Origin: Cryptomeria japonica
Lineage: Eukaryota; Streptophyta; Pinopsida; Cupressales; Cupressaceae
DNA: 64,000 nucleotides
Assembly: GCF_030272615.1 (NCBI RefSeq)
Contig: NW_026728921.1
Coordinates: 374,001-438,000, forward strand
Reading direction: 5' to 3'
Position 1 is the stretch's first letter; each line of letters begins with the position of its first letter. Position numbers and translations under genes: made by a program. A model generated the notes under the pieces. That model made no database searches. It was given only the letters and a program-made list of their open reading frames with translations, and was not told the DNA's origin. Positions 23,583 to 38,075 of this stretch are shown one piece after another.

Positions 23583-24819
23583 TTACAAGAAAGGGACAAA
23601 TTTGTTAGCCAACCCATACAAACCAAAGCGTTGATCTCCCACTGCTGGTGAAGAAATATATAACTCTTTCCTCACATCCTTCAGTTGTCTCTTGCACAAA
23701 AGCAACAATACCGGCAAGCCTTGCGGCTTCCAAAACCCCATCAGCCCATATTCTCCAACCTCGTATGGGTTCCTTTGCACCATGCCTCTTCTCTACACCC
23801 ATTTTTATTGGCACTTGGTGCATAGTAGGATTCTTCTCATTTTGGGAGACAAGCTCCATAGAGAATTCCCTAGGATGCCCAAATACCTCGGAAAACCTTT
23901 CACTGCCCACCATTTTCTTTATACTCCGTCTCCTTGGTGAAGCTCTCTTCACTAGGGTCAACTTCAATTTCTACCACATCTTGAAAATAATCCAAAACAA
24001 GGCCCAAGCCGGACCTCGTTCGGGGCAACTCTCCCACCACATCAAGAGGCTCGACACGTTGTCTTCGTTTTGACCTGCAATGGTCATCATCATGTGTATC
24101 TGGAGCACGTAGAATTCTAGGAAACTTTTTTGCTTCTAGAAGCACCTCCCATTGCATCAAGCACAACATCTTACACTTCATTAGCCAAGTCCATAGGCAC
24201 ATATTCTTCTAAGAAAAGGTCTCCTCCCTCTTAAACCACAACCTCTTTTCTAGCATCTTTCTGCTAAAAAATTCTGGTGTCTATATAGGGACTATCTTCA
24301 ACTCCAACTGAGGCATCACAACTTTCAACCTTCACCACACAAATGCCAACAACTTCTTGACCATTAACAGTTTGGCCAATAACTACCAAAGATGGCTCAA
24401 GATAGGAGCAAATAAGAATCCCAACATCCTTCTCTTTGTTGGATTCTCCTCTTCCATTGAGTTCCCCTTTTTCTTCCAGCCATCCCACCAAAGCACATGA
24501 CACTTGAAGCGCTTTTTTACACGGAATATAAAACTACCATAGAAGTTATGAATTTTACCTTCTCCTTCTTCCTCCATCTCTACTCAAGCCAACCTAGGCT
24601 CTGATACCAATTGTTCGATATAAAGAAGCCGAGAAAAGATAATTGAATGAAACAAAAAATGTTTCACCAATAAATGTCTACATCCACCAAAGCAGGAAAA
24701 TCTTATCTATTAGCCGATATCCAGTACATGGCTATACAAATCTATTTATACATTACGTCAGACATAAAATGAAGAGTCAAGCGAAGGCAAAGAGACCGTT
24801 GGGCTTCATATACCCAACA
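23583..24819 (-). mobile_element. Truncated LTR-retroelement (copy 3)
   Basis: Same element as at 1915-3151. Open minus-strand stretches at 24577-24383, 24503-24264, 24202-23900 and 23967-23605 tile the interior in different frames, as in copy 2. Confidence 0.65.
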
Positions 24820-25202
24820 AGAAGTATCCCCCTCTCTATATAATTGGGTTGAACAAATAATTTGGAATAAAATTTAATAATATTAGTTAAATATTATTTA
24901 ATTATATTTAGTTGATAGAATCTATATATAATAATAATTTGGTCTAACAATTTACTTAAAACAAAATTGAATAATATTGATTAATGTGTTTTTTGTTATA
25001 TTTAAATAAAATTAAGAATAAAATACTATTTCTCTTCCCTATTCTGTATAATCATCCGTCCATTTATTTGCAGCAAAATAAACTCATAAGAAAATTATTG
25101 AAGCAACTCTTTGAAAAAATAAATTATAGATTTTTCTCTAAAATAAAAGAATTAATTAAAAAATTCTTACCTACCCTACATTACTAATGGATAACTTATT
25201 GC

Positions 25203-26003
25203 CCTAGGGCATAATTTTAGTGTAAAATTATAGAAATAACCCTTTCTAAATAAAAATTTCTTCATTCTTCTTTAAAAATATTTTAAAAGATAATAATAGT
25301 TCATTATCTACCCAACATAATTGGTTGATCATTTCTTTTTCAAAAGGCATAACTTAGTGAAAAATATAGAAACATCTCCTTGAAAAATCTTAACTACCCT
25401 TTGTAACCATTGGATCAAGTGATAGACATCTCTTTGAAAATTGAAACTATTGTTTCATCTTAAATAAACAATATTTTTATTACCTACCCTTCTTAACTAT
25501 TGGGTCACTTACTGCACACGAGGCATAGCCGAAAATTGTAGAAACAACTCCTTGGAAATTATAACTACCCTATGTAACCATTGGATCACTAGATAGGAAA
25601 TTCTTTCTCCTCTAAATAAATAATTTTTCCTTAACTATAACCATTCAATCACCTTATATCCCAGAGGGCATAAGTTTAGTAGGGAATTATAGAAACAACT
25701 ACTTGGATATTTTAATTACCTTATGTAACCATTGGATCACAATATAAGTAACTCTTTGGAAATTGAATCTATTGATTTTCCTTAAAAATAAAACAATATT
25801 TCTGGTACCTACCCTTATTAACTATTGCATCACTTATTTGCCACTAGGCATAAGTTTAGTGGAAAATTATAGAAAGAACTCCTTGAAAACATTAACTACC
25901 CTATGTAACCATTGGATCACTAGATAAGCAACTCATAGAAAATTGGAATTATTGATTGACAATAAAAATAAAATGATATTTCTCTTACCTACACCTCTTA
26001 ACT
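25203..26003. repeat. Five degenerate repeats (copy 3)
   Basis: Same block as at 3535-4335, with a private C-to-A change near 25701. Confidence 0.75.
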
Positions 26004-26883
26004 ATTTGAATGCTTATTTCAAACCATTTGTTTTCTCTACCTACCCCTCTTAACTTTTGGAATGCTTATTTCAAACTATTTATTTTCTCTACCTACCCAC
26101 TATCTATTTGACCAAATTTCTCGTTAGCCATTCAACTATTTATTTTGCTTCATCGATCAACCTTCACCAATATGTCTTCCTCTTTCTCATGACTTTCACC
26201 AGTTTGAATGGCCTTGGAGATGCTGGCTTGTAGGTTAGTACTAGAGAGTGTGTTCAGAAATTTTATGTTGTAGGGCTAAGACAATGACATTCTTTCGGTA
26301 GATGGAGGAAAGTATGAATAATCTTTTCACTTAGATGTTAATTTTTTTACACTTTTTCCCATTACAATGATATATTTTTTTGTTTTTTCCCTCTATATTT
26401 ATTTGTTTGTTCTTGAGTGTAGTGGAGAACATAAGTAGCACTATGGAGAGCACAAATAGCAGAAATATGTCCACATGATAGAAACCAACAGAAATAAATA
26501 TTATATTTCTTTTGTTTTTAATACAATTAATTTTTATTTTTATTTTTTTCAATAAATAAATTTTATTGTAAAACTCGTTATGAAGTTTATCATCATATTG
26601 TTGTAATCTAAAATGTGAAGGTTTTCTCTTCATGTTTCCTTTGCACCAATGAGCTCTTCTACGTCATGCCTTTGCACCATCTTTTCTTTATACACCTTTT
26701 TAATTCAACTTGACATTCTCCGAATATTAATTGAATTCAAGTGCATGTCTGTCTTTCAGGAGGACATTTGCTTTTAGATTCTGTACTTAATTTGTGCAAA
26801 AGTTCCTTCTCGTATATTCATGCACGTAGGAATGTGATAGTGGTTCTAGTCCCACTCAACATTCTTGTGGCTTCAATGCTCAG

Positions 26884-27242
26884 GTCTGTCTCAACCTCTT
26901 CATATGGGTTTTGCATCTGAGTTTGAAGGAGCTTCTTATACAATGTTTTTATATGCACTATTCATAATTGTGAAAATAATTTCTGTAATGTTTTTCATGC
27001 ATGACATTCTTCCTTTGATTGTTTCACAGCTTATAAATGGCTCGCAAGGTCCAACTGGGCAACAATGGAAGGTGGAGTTAGTAAGTATAAACAATAAAGT
27101 AGAATTTCGACATGGTTGGCAAGAATTTGTCAGTTATATAGCGATGTTTTACTAGACATTCATATATATGGAAGATTTGGGGGAAGAAAATTTTAATGCT
27201 GATAATTTTGAAAAAGCAGATATTCTTTAGAATAAGAGATTC
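26884..27242 (+). pseudogene. B3-domain remnant (copy 3), extra 1-bp deletion
   Basis: Same as at 5216-5575, but one C is missing between 27194 and 27195. This breaks the shifted frame that carries the end of the domain. The change is shared with copy 4. Confidence 0.65.
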
Positions 27243-28437
27243 CTTTCTAATAAAATATATAGTTTAAATCAATCAGTGGACAATAAATTGTTGATTGATT
27301 TAATTTCTCATGAGAAAGATAACAAATAAAAGAACAAGGAGGAAATCCTCATTTTTTGATAGAGCAAAAGTTTTGTTAAAAAATATAGAGTTTTCTAAAT
27401 TTGTTAGTTTCATAACTAGCTTCCAGAGTTGCATTTGAACTGTATTTTTTCAGAATAATACAATTTCATAAGCTAGCTAGTTATGGAACAGACAAATTTA
27501 AAAAGTTCTATCTATTTTTGCTATCAAGAAATGAATATTTTCATTTGGATATTTTATTTTCAGACTCACCGTTATCTTTTTCATCAGAATCCAATTCAAT
27601 TAGCAATTTCTTGCCTAACGCTTGATTTAAACTAGCATTTTGTTAGAAGGGAACCTCTCATTTGAAACAGTGTCTTGTTTTTCAGAATTTTGAGCACTGA
27701 AGTTTTTGGCACACCCAGACTTTCCATATATATGAACCTCTAAGTAAAGACAAAAGAAAATCTCACACTTCCAGGCTGCAATAATCGAGTCTCCGACAAA
27801 GAAGGAGCTGAGTTGTGGGCCAGTTTCCGAACCCAGAGTGGCTGCTTAACAGTTTGATTATGGAGAAGAATTATAAAAGCAGTTGCACTATTTAACATTT
27901 TTTTTTGTCATTTGACAAGAAAACAGTTGCACTATAAAATCTATTATATTAACTCCTATTTGTGACCATTCGTGTCCAGGAACAAGAATAAGAGGAAATA
28001 GTACAGAAGATTCAGCCAAGAGCTGCACCAAAAGTTGATAATTTTCTCTACTTCCCACATATTGTTGAGGGTGTCAAGTCCTTTTGATAGCACACTGGAG
28101 ATCCTTTCCTCCAAGGCAATTGCAGCATTTGATAGCATTTCAAATTTATTTCCCATTTCATTAATGGTGTGTTATTAGCACAAGCTTTCAGCCTGGCTTT
28201 CTTATTATATGTGCTCAACAAATGGGTAATTCCTCCTTTTTCTTCTATCTTAGCTTTTCAAGAGAGAACAATAATTTTCAGTGGTTCTATCTTACATTAA
28301 CCTTTCTAAATGTGTAACCGCTACTTTGTAGGAATTAATTTTATTGATATTCTCAGTGGTTCTATGTAATGTCACTGAGTTACCTACTCAGAACTCTCCC
28401 TATAATGTCACTGAGTTACCAATTCTCAGTGGTTCTA

Positions 28438-29364
28438 TGTAATGTCCCCTTTTTAGGATAACTTCTGTCCTCTAAATCTCAATTATTACTATGGAACTGA
28501 TCTTTGATAACACTTCAAATTATATAATTGATATAATATATGCAACAATAATATCATGGAAGGATATATATATAGAGAGAGAGATTATGTGTTGATTAAT
28601 GCTAACTCTGATTGAATAATTACATGTATACCAAATGATGTGATCAATATATCGGCTCTTTCTGCAATTCACTTTGATGAGATTATCTCTGCTATATCTG
28701 ATATGTCATATAAATTATGCAAGCTGAACTTGATATTCAATCGGATGCTATTTCTGATCTAACACTTGAGTATATAAAATGTATATATATATACAATGCT
28801 AATGTCGCTGGTATCTATGTGTTGCTGTTTCAGGTGTGTAGTTATATTCTTGTTGATTCTGTTGTAGACGATTCGCACTCGCAACAATGATGTTGTCTCT
28901 GATATATCCTTTTGATCTATGCAACAATGATGTTGTCTCTGATATTTTCTTTTGATCTATCAAACGAACAGATCCAATAAAGGATAAATAAAAGATCAAC
29001 GTTTTTCTAATCATCCTTGATGAAGTGTGATCGATGTCCCACTTATACCTTGCAAATCAAAGGGTCACATCTTTTGAATGTGTAAGAGACATGTCTTTAC
29101 CTAACCGTGTGTATTTCCACAGATCGCATCTCTTTAATTTACTAATTATTATTGTTATCCCTTAATCGATGTCACCCCGATTAGTGCTTCTTCTTTTAAT
29201 TATTATTATATCTTCATTGTTGTTCTTCTATCTCAGCCACGTCACTTATAACGTCTCATTGAATCGGTCAAATACTTATCGTGTGTATGGTCTTGCTGCT
29301 GTAGATGCTCATAGTGTAGATGTTGGTGATTGAACTAGTGGATTGTCTGTATGGGGACATCACA
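28438..29364. mobile_element. Solo LTR (copy 3)
   Basis: Same element, ends and TTCTA flanks as at 6771-7697. Confidence 0.8.
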
Positions 29365-31737
29365 TTCTATATTCGTCACCTACTCAGAACTCTCGCTTGA
29401 AAACTCCTAATCTGTAATATCATTTGTCACAGAGTTACCTTGGTGGTTCTGTATTCTTTACCTTGGTATGAGCTTAATGTTTGCATGTACTCGTATTATT
29501 TCAGGAAAAGAACTATTACTAAGAGCCATGGGATATTCAAAGGAGACAAAGATTTATGTTCAGTACCATAAGAAATATGTTCCCTAATTTGATATGTTCG
29601 AAAAAAGGTCCTAATATGAGACAGTTATGACTCGTAGGTTTTTCAAATTCTTTCTTGTGAACTTGCATTTTCAATAGTCTTCCTGATCTGAAATGGGTAT
29701 TATTTATTTGAAATCCTTGTTTCATATTGTGGCCCTGCAAGGTATGCCTTGCAGTTTATTTTCACATTTTTGGAAGCTTTTCATTCCAATATACTGCGAA
29801 CACAGGACTCCTCTGCTGTCCAATCACTAGCACTGTAGCACCGCAGTGCATAACACTGAGAACACTAGATGAAACAGCAATATATTTGCCATAGCCCCTA
29901 GAAACTATGTTTATTATTTTGCATGACCCTTGTTGGATGTCCGTTTTGTTATATGGACTATATATGTGTATCAGTTGTAAAGTTGATGTTAATATTATTG
30001 AATATAATTATTATCTTTATTATGCTATCTCTTATTTAATGTATTTATTTTGTTTAGAAGACGAAAAATGTGTGGGTGTCTTTGGGTGCAGGTATAAAGG
30101 TGTATGTGTCAAAGTCTCTGGTTAGCCTTTGGGATAATTTAGATTTTTGCAATCCAGTTAAATTGAATTTGTAAATTTAATAATATAAGCAAATCTAGCC
30201 AGAATTGTTTGAGCTACCATTTATTACTAAAATTCTTTATTCAATCATTATTGTTTAGTTATTATTGATTATGAATGCAAATATTGATACTATCATATTT
30301 ACATATTTGTTAAGTAAAGGTGTTTATAATAAATTTACCAAAGAATAATAAACTGAATTTAATATATAATAAATATATTAAATGGTAAACAACAACTAAA
30401 TATCAATATAAACATAAATTAAAAAAACATGAATAAATAAATAGAAGCATATAAACAAATAATTAAATCTATAATGTATGGGGAAGGAGTACAAAATATA
30501 AATAATAGTTAATAAATGTTCCAACTATCCCATGAGGGGAGGTAGGAAATAAAACAAGCAAATGTATTGAAGGAAATGAACACATGGGTAGGAAGTACAT
30601 GGCAGCAAAATAATTTATTGGAGAAGCTAGGCACCAAAATGTAGGACACCATAGTTAATGAGCATGGCCAAAGGCATGGGAGAGATGAATGTAGGACAAA
30701 GAGGAGAGCTCTACCATTAAAATGTTATTGCACCCATGTCTATAAAGGTTGTCCAAAAAAAAAAAAAAGACACCATGATGCTAGGCGTGCTTAAAAACCC
30801 TATGAACCCTCATAAATCAGATTATCAATACATTCATTCTGAGCTAGGAAACACAAAAAAAAATGTGAGGGATTGCAACCAAAGGGGGAGAACAAGGAAG
30901 AAATGTGTAGGTTCACGCATTGGAAAAACCGTAGGACTCTATTAATCCAAGTTCATTTATTCTAATTGAAATTATAATTTCTATTATGATCCAATGAATA
31001 GATTTTAAATATAATTAATTAAAGTCTTAAATTACCCTCTCCTATTGATTTGCAACACACTAGTTATAATATTAATATTTCCATATGCGCTATCGACTCC
31101 CTCTATTTATCATGTCTCTAAATTTCACACATTTTCCATAATCAATGATAGATTTAAAGAAATCCATCATAAATTATAACACTTCATAGATTTCACGTAT
31201 TTATGAATTATGATAGGTACATTAAACAAATCAATTACTAGATATATAAAATATCATACTAGTTGTGACGACATTTAGAGGTGTTAACTTGGGAGTTGGA
31301 TCATGTTAAAATTCAAGAATATAATTACTTTTGTAGAGCAATAATATATCTCCATCGAACCTTTCTAATAAGATAGCTGAAATAAAAATAGTTCAAACAA
31401 CTCAGTCTTTTCAAACTCATTTTTGTAATGTATCACTTTCTAAATCTCATGTGTTGGAGTATTGCATATTTTAGTTGCATAGATTGGAATCTACTTGTTT
31501 GAACTCTTGAAATTAAGTAATGAAGTGGAATGACCAAATTAAGTGCATTCACTCAAAAGTAAAATCAAGACTGCCTTGTATAAGATGTCACTAAAAATGC
31601 ATATATACTTTATAATAGGAAAAGCTCAAAGAATACACTCATAGTAACGAAAAAATTCTACCTCAATGGTCTTTTCTTGCCAATATTGCTAGACCCTTAG
31701 TGAAGAAGCTGAGTACACAACTACACTAATTATTTTT

Positions 31738-33602
31738 ATGAAAACTATATTGGTGGATTGTGTGGACGAGTATGAAGTCCTAAAAAGAGCACACCTGAGA
31801 CTCGAAGTGAAACAAATTAATGATTATGGTCTGAAGATAAACACTCCAAATATTGTGGATGATGAAAACGATTTTCTTGACCCCCAATTTGTCGATGATA
31901 GGAAGCCAGAAGTAATACCAGAAATTGACTGGAAAGAAGATGAGGAAGAACAAATTCAAACCAAGACAATCTTGGTCATTCTAAGAATAGAGAAGTGGGT
32001 TAGAAAGAAGAAACTAAGTAGAAGCTCAAGGAAGGGTTCAACCTCAACCACTAAGGTCTTCAATATCTAATTCTCTTGTCCCATCTTGTGCTGTAAGTTC
32101 ACTGAAACAGGGAAAAGGAGGACAGAGAGAAAAGACAGTGCAAATCAAAGAGGAGACAACTTCTGTCAGAGTCACTCGCTCTAGAACAAGGGACAAAAGA
32201 CAATCCTTGCCTGTTGAAACTATGGTGGTTGACCTTGAGATGGATACCACCTCAATTGATCCAATCAAAGAAACAAAAAGTGCTGGCTGATGAGGGTAAT
32301 AATCGGCAGGAATAGGAAGCCTCAAATGAAGTTACTACTATGGTAGTATGGGACGGAAAAGAGATTGGAACTGATTCAGATAAGCCTCAAGTTCCTTCAG
32401 GACTAGTATGGTTAGCAAATATGTCAAGCAACATTAAGAGAAACATTGTTCCAGCCTCGATTCCAATAGAAGACATGGTGAGTAAATTCTTGGGAAAGAC
32501 TCCAAAAATGAAGAAGTCCAAAACTATGTCAAAATTTGACTTTGATGCAGATAGTGGGAACTGGATTGCAGAGATTGCATGCCCATCAACAGATGAAAAG
32601 ACAGAGAACTCTACATCTCAGGACTTCACTGTTGAAAAGATAAATATTGGAACTGCTTCTCAAGCCACGTATGTTCTCCACCTTGAGGATTCAACAAAGA
32701 AAATCATAACCAGGACCTGGAAAGACAAAAAAGATAAGCATCGGATGAAAGAGATGTTACGAAGGATGGTTGAATCCATTCAGGCAATCAATTCTCTGAA
32801 CCCTCAAACTATGTCATAGATTCCAATGTCCTTTGATCCTAAGTCCCGTGCAAATTAGAAGAATTTAGAGTAAATACAAAAATGCAGGTTGATCATAGAA
32901 ACTGTGATGGAGTGGCTAGAAAAGATTTGAAAGTCTGGTGCAGAGTACTATGTTAATCTAAGCAAGGTATATGATGGGGCAATGCAATTAATGAAGGAGT
33001 TGGAAGTTTAAATTGTCAATTGGAAGAAAGAGGAAGCTAAATGGGCATCAAAAGTTGTGCAGATGTGAGAAGTGTAGAATTACGGGGTAATGAAGTTTCT
33101 TGCGAAAAGACCTATGGCTGACCTAGATGACAGCATTTTGTATGTGTGCCAGAGGAACATTGAATGGAGAAATTCTCTTATAAAATAGGCTTATGAGGAC
33201 TTCGCAAAGTTGGTAAACCAACTCACAGAATTAGTTACTTAAATAAGAAACGAGCTTGTGTGCAATGGGATTTAATGTTTGAATGATGATTGAAGAACCC
33301 TTGAAACGATCAAGGTTATAATAGGATCATTTAAGAGGAAAATTGATTATGTGAAAGAGGCTAAGGGTTAGGTTCCAGATGACTTAAGTGTGATTGTTAA
33401 GATCGAATCACTCTTGTTTTTATGCATTAGACATCTGGATAGTCACTCTGACAAAAGTCGCACAAGTTAACAGGGAAAAAGAGGTCTGGAAGCAATGTAC
33501 GGCACGCGTGGGATTACCTCATCATACAATCATTCAGCACTTCACCACTACTCATGCAGATTGGAAGAAAGAAGCAGTTATCAAACCTGCATAGTGACAT
33601 TT
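31738..33602 (+). pseudogene. gag-like pseudogene (copy 3/4 boundary)
   Basis: Same structure as at 10071-11935, with open stretches at 31738-32070 and 32340-32819. The frame changes and downstream stops sit at the same relative places as in the other copies. Confidence 0.5.
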
Positions 33603-34415
33603 TTCGTTGATGATAAATCCTTTTTCAATTGTTAGTTGCATAAACAATTTTATATTTATACTGGTTTCGCTGACTCTGCAGGGCAGAATTGTTGGCTTTC
33701 CATGTTTCTTGTTATAATTGTTTGCCCGGTTGTGGCTATATAACAATATTTTCGAGACTCTAGAAAGATCCAAAAAATTGTGATTTTTCGAGCATCAAAC
33801 AATATATGTTTATGTTTTGAATTCCTTGGAACTGGATTGACTGATTTACAAATCAAAATGATTATGGTGTGTAGTCTTTGAATTTGTGCGTTTAAAGATT
33901 GGCGATCTTTCTTTAAAAAATCAGTTATGTGCATCATACATTATTCTTATCAGTCAATTCTATATTTTCTTGAATTCATTGTAATATATATTTGTTAGAA
34001 GATTCGTTCTGGATTGAGTTGCGTTGATCCCCCTTGCCCTGTGAGGCATGAGAGGGTATCGATCAGAATCAATACTGCATTGAACTTGCTTTGCACTGAA
34101 TTTATGGAATGAACTTATGCTCAGATACAGAGTCTGTGGTCTCTTATTTAATCTTTATAATTTTCACTCTTTTTTTATATTATGGCATTCCTTTGTGTTG
34201 ATAGATGAATGCTAAAACCTTTTTATGCTTTTTGGTTAAAAGCATCTTCATTTCAAGATTTTCTGTGTAGAATTTATTGCAAATAATATGAGGAGCTTCC
34301 CTCTAATGCAGAGGATGGATTTTGATTAGTTCATCCAACTATTGGTTTATTTGTGTCATTTTATTAAGGGGTGTACAAAAGTGGTATTATCATTTAGAGA
34401 AAATAACTATTGCAA

Positions 34416-35652
34416 TTACAAGAAAGGGACAAATTTGTTAGCCAACCCATACAAACCAAAGCGTTGATCTCCCACTGCTGGTGAAGAAATATATAACTCT
34501 TTCCTCACATCCTTCAGTTGTCTCTTGCACAAAAGCAACAATACCGGCAAGCCTTGCGGCTTCCAAAACCCCATCAGCCCATATTCTCCAACCTCGTATG
34601 GGTTCCTTTGCACCATGCCTCTTCTCTACACCCATTTTTATTGGCACTTGGTGCATAGTAGGATTCTTCTCATTTTGGGAGACAAGCTCCATAGAGAATT
34701 CCCTAGGATGCCCAAATACCTCGGAAAACCTTTCACTGCCCACCATTTTCTTTATACTCCGTCTCCTTGGTGAAGCTCTCTTCACTAGGGTCAACTTCAA
34801 TTTCTACCACATCTTGAAAATAATCCAAAACAAGGCCCAAGCCGGACCTCGTTCGGGGCAACTCTCCCACCACATCAAGAGGCTCGACACGTTGTCTTCG
34901 TTTTGACCTGCAATGGTCATCATCATGTGTATCTGGAGCACGTAGAATTCTAGGAAACTTTTTTGCTTCTAGAAGCACCTCCCATTGCATCAAGCACAAC
35001 ATCTTACACTTCATTAGCCAAGTCCATAGGCACATATTCTTCTAAGAAAAGGTCTCCTCCCTCTTAAACCACAACCTCTTTTCTAGCATCTTTCTGCTAA
35101 AAAATTCTGGTGTCTATATAGGGACTATCTTCAACTCCAACTAAGGCATCACAACTTTCAACCTTCACCACACAAATGCCAACAACTTCTTGACCATTAA
35201 CAGTTTGGCCAATAACTACCAAAGATGGCTCAAGATAGGAGCAAATAAGAATCCCAACATCCTTCTCTTTGTTGGATTCTCCTCTTCCATTGAGTTCCCC
35301 TTTTTCTTCCAGCCATCCCACCAAAGCACATGACACTTGAAGCGCTTTTTTACACGGAATATAAAACTACCATAGAAGTTATGAATTTTACCTTCTCCTT
35401 CTTCCTCCATCTCTACTCAAGCCAACCTAGGCTCTGATACCAATTGTTCGATATAAAGAAGCCGAGAAAAGATAATTGAATGAAACAAAAAATGTTTCAC
35501 CAATAAATGTCTACATCCACCAAAGCAGGAAAATCTTATCTATTAGCCGATATCCAGTACATGGCTATACAAATCTATTTATACATTACGTCAGACATAA
35601 AATGAAGAGTCAAGCGAAGGCAAAGAGACCGTTGGGCTTCATATACCCAACA
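34416..35652 (-). mobile_element. Truncated LTR-retroelement (copy 4)
   Basis: Same element as at 1915-3151. A private G-to-A change near 35143 turns a Ser into a Leu in the minus-strand stretch 35336-35097. Confidence 0.65.
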
Positions 35653-36035
35653 AGAAGTATCCCCCTCTCTATATAATTGGGTTGAACAAATAATTTGGAA
35701 TAAAATTTAATAATATTAGTTAAATATTATTTAATTATATTTAGTTGATAGAATCTATATATAATAATAATTTGGTCTAACAATTTACTTAAAACAAAAT
35801 TGAATAATATTGATTAATGTGTTTTTTGTTATATTTAAATAAAATTAAGAATAAAATACTATTTCTCTTCCCTATTCTGTATAATCATCCGTCCATTTAT
35901 TTGCAGCAAAATAAACTCATAAGAAAATTATTGAAGCAACTCTTTGAAAAAATAAATTATAGATTTTTCTCTAAAATAAAAGAATTAATTAAAAAATTCT
36001 TACCTACCCTACATTACTAATGGATAACTTATTGC

Positions 36036-36836
36036 CCTAGGGCATAATTTTAGTGTAAAATTATAGAAATAACCCTTTCTAAATAAAAATTTCTTCATTC
36101 TTCTTTAAAAATATTTTAAAAGATAATAATAGTTCATTATCTACCCAACATAATTGGTTGATCATTTCTTTTTCAAAAGGCATAACTTAGTGAAAAATAT
36201 AGAAACATCTCCTTGAAAAATCTTAACTACCCTTTGTAACCATTGGATCAAGTGATAGACATCTCTTTGAAAATTGAAACTATTGTTTCATCTTAAATAA
36301 ACAATATTTTTATTACCTACCCTTCTTAACTATTGGGTCACTTACTGCACACGAGGCATAGCCGAAAATTGTAGAAACAACTCCTTGGAAATTATAACTA
36401 CCCTATGTAACCATTGGATCACTAGATAGGAAATTCTTTCTCCTCTAAATAAATAATTTTTCCTTAACTATAACCATTCAATCACCTTATATCCCAGAGG
36501 GCATAAGTTTAGTAGGGAATTATAGAAACAACTCCTTGGATATTTTAATTACCTTATGTAACCATTGGATCACAATATAAGTAACTCTTTGGAAATTGAA
36601 TCTATTGATTTTCCTTAAAAATAAAACAATATTTCTGGTACCTACCCTTATTAACTATTGCATCACTTATTTGCCACTAGGCATAAGTTTAGTGGAAAAT
36701 TATAGAAAGAACTCCTTGAAAACATTAACTACCCTATGTAACCATTGGATCACTAGATAAGCAACTCATAGAAAATTGGAATTATTGATTGACAATAAAA
36801 ATAAAATGATATTTCTCTTACCTACACCTCTTAACT
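36036..36836. repeat. Five degenerate repeats (copy 4)
   Basis: Same block as at 3535-4335. No private change was noticed. Confidence 0.75.
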
Positions 36837-37716
36837 ATTTGAATGCTTATTTCAAACCATTTGTTTTCTCTACCTACCCCTCTTAACTTTTGGAATGCTT
36901 ATTTCAAACTATTTATTTTCTCTACCTACCCACTATCTATTTGACCAAATTTCTCGTTAGCCATTCAACTATTTATTTTGCTTCATCGATCAACCTTCAC
37001 CAATATGTCTTCCTCTTTCTCATGACTTTCACCAGTTTGAATGGCCTTGGAGATGCTGGCTTGTAGGTTAGTACTAGAGAGTGTGTTCAGAAATTTTATG
37101 TTGTAGGGCTAAGACAATGACATTCTTTCGGTAGATGGAGGAAAGTATGAATAATCTTTTCACTTAGATGTTAATTTTTTTACACTTTTTCCCATTACAA
37201 TGATATATTTTTTTGTTTTTTCCCTCTATATTTATTTGTTTGTTCTTGAGTGTAGTGGAGAACATAAGTAGCACTATGGAGAGCACAAATAGCAGAAATA
37301 TGTCCACATGATAGAAACCAACAGAAATAAATATTATATTTCTTTTGTTTTTAATACAATTAATTTTTATTTTTATTTTTTTCAATAAATAAATTTTATT
37401 GTAAAACTCGTTATGAAGTTTATCATCATATTGTTGTAATCTAAAATGTGAAGGTTTTCTCTTCATGTTTCCTTTGCACCAATGAGCTCTTCTACGTCAT
37501 GCCTTTGCACCATCTTTTCTTTATACACCTTTTTAATTCAACTTGACATTCTCCGAATATTAATTGAATTCAAGTGCATGTCTGTCTTTCAGGAGGACAT
37601 TTGCTTTTAGATTCTGTACTTAATTTGTGCAAAAGTTCCTTCTCGTATATTCATGCACGTAGGAATGTGATAGTGGTTCTAGTCCCACTCAACATTCTTG
37701 TGGCTTCAATGCTCAG

Positions 37717-38075
37717 GTCTGTCTCAACCTCTTCATATGGGTTTTGCATCTGAGTTTGAAGGAGCTTCTTATACAATGTTTTTATATGCACTATTCATAA
37801 TTGTGAAAATAATTTCTGTAATGTTTTTCATGCATGACATTCTTCCTTTGATTGTTTCACAGCTTATAAATGGCTCGCAAGGTCCAACTGGGCAACAATG
37901 GAAGGTGGAGTTAGTAAGTATAAACAATAAAGTAGAATTTCGACATGGTTGGCAAGAATTTGTCAGTTATATAGCGATGTTTTACTAGACATTCATATAT
38001 ATGGAAGATTTGGGGGAAGAAAATTTTAATGCTGATAATTTTGAAAAAGCAGATATTCTTTAGAATAAGAGATTC
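37717..38075 (+). pseudogene. B3-domain remnant (copy 4), extra 1-bp deletion
   Basis: Same as copy 3, including the missing C, here between 38027 and 38028. Confidence 0.65.

Larger units (their letters stand above)
21669..32501. repeat. Tandem macro-repeat unit, copy 3
   Basis: It is 10833 bp long because one C is missing between 27194 and 27195, a deletion shared only with copy 4. It has A in place of T near 30066 (GACGAAAAATG), shared with copies 4 and 6. A private change near 25701 gives ACTACTTGG where other copies have ACTCCTTGG. Confidence 0.97.
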
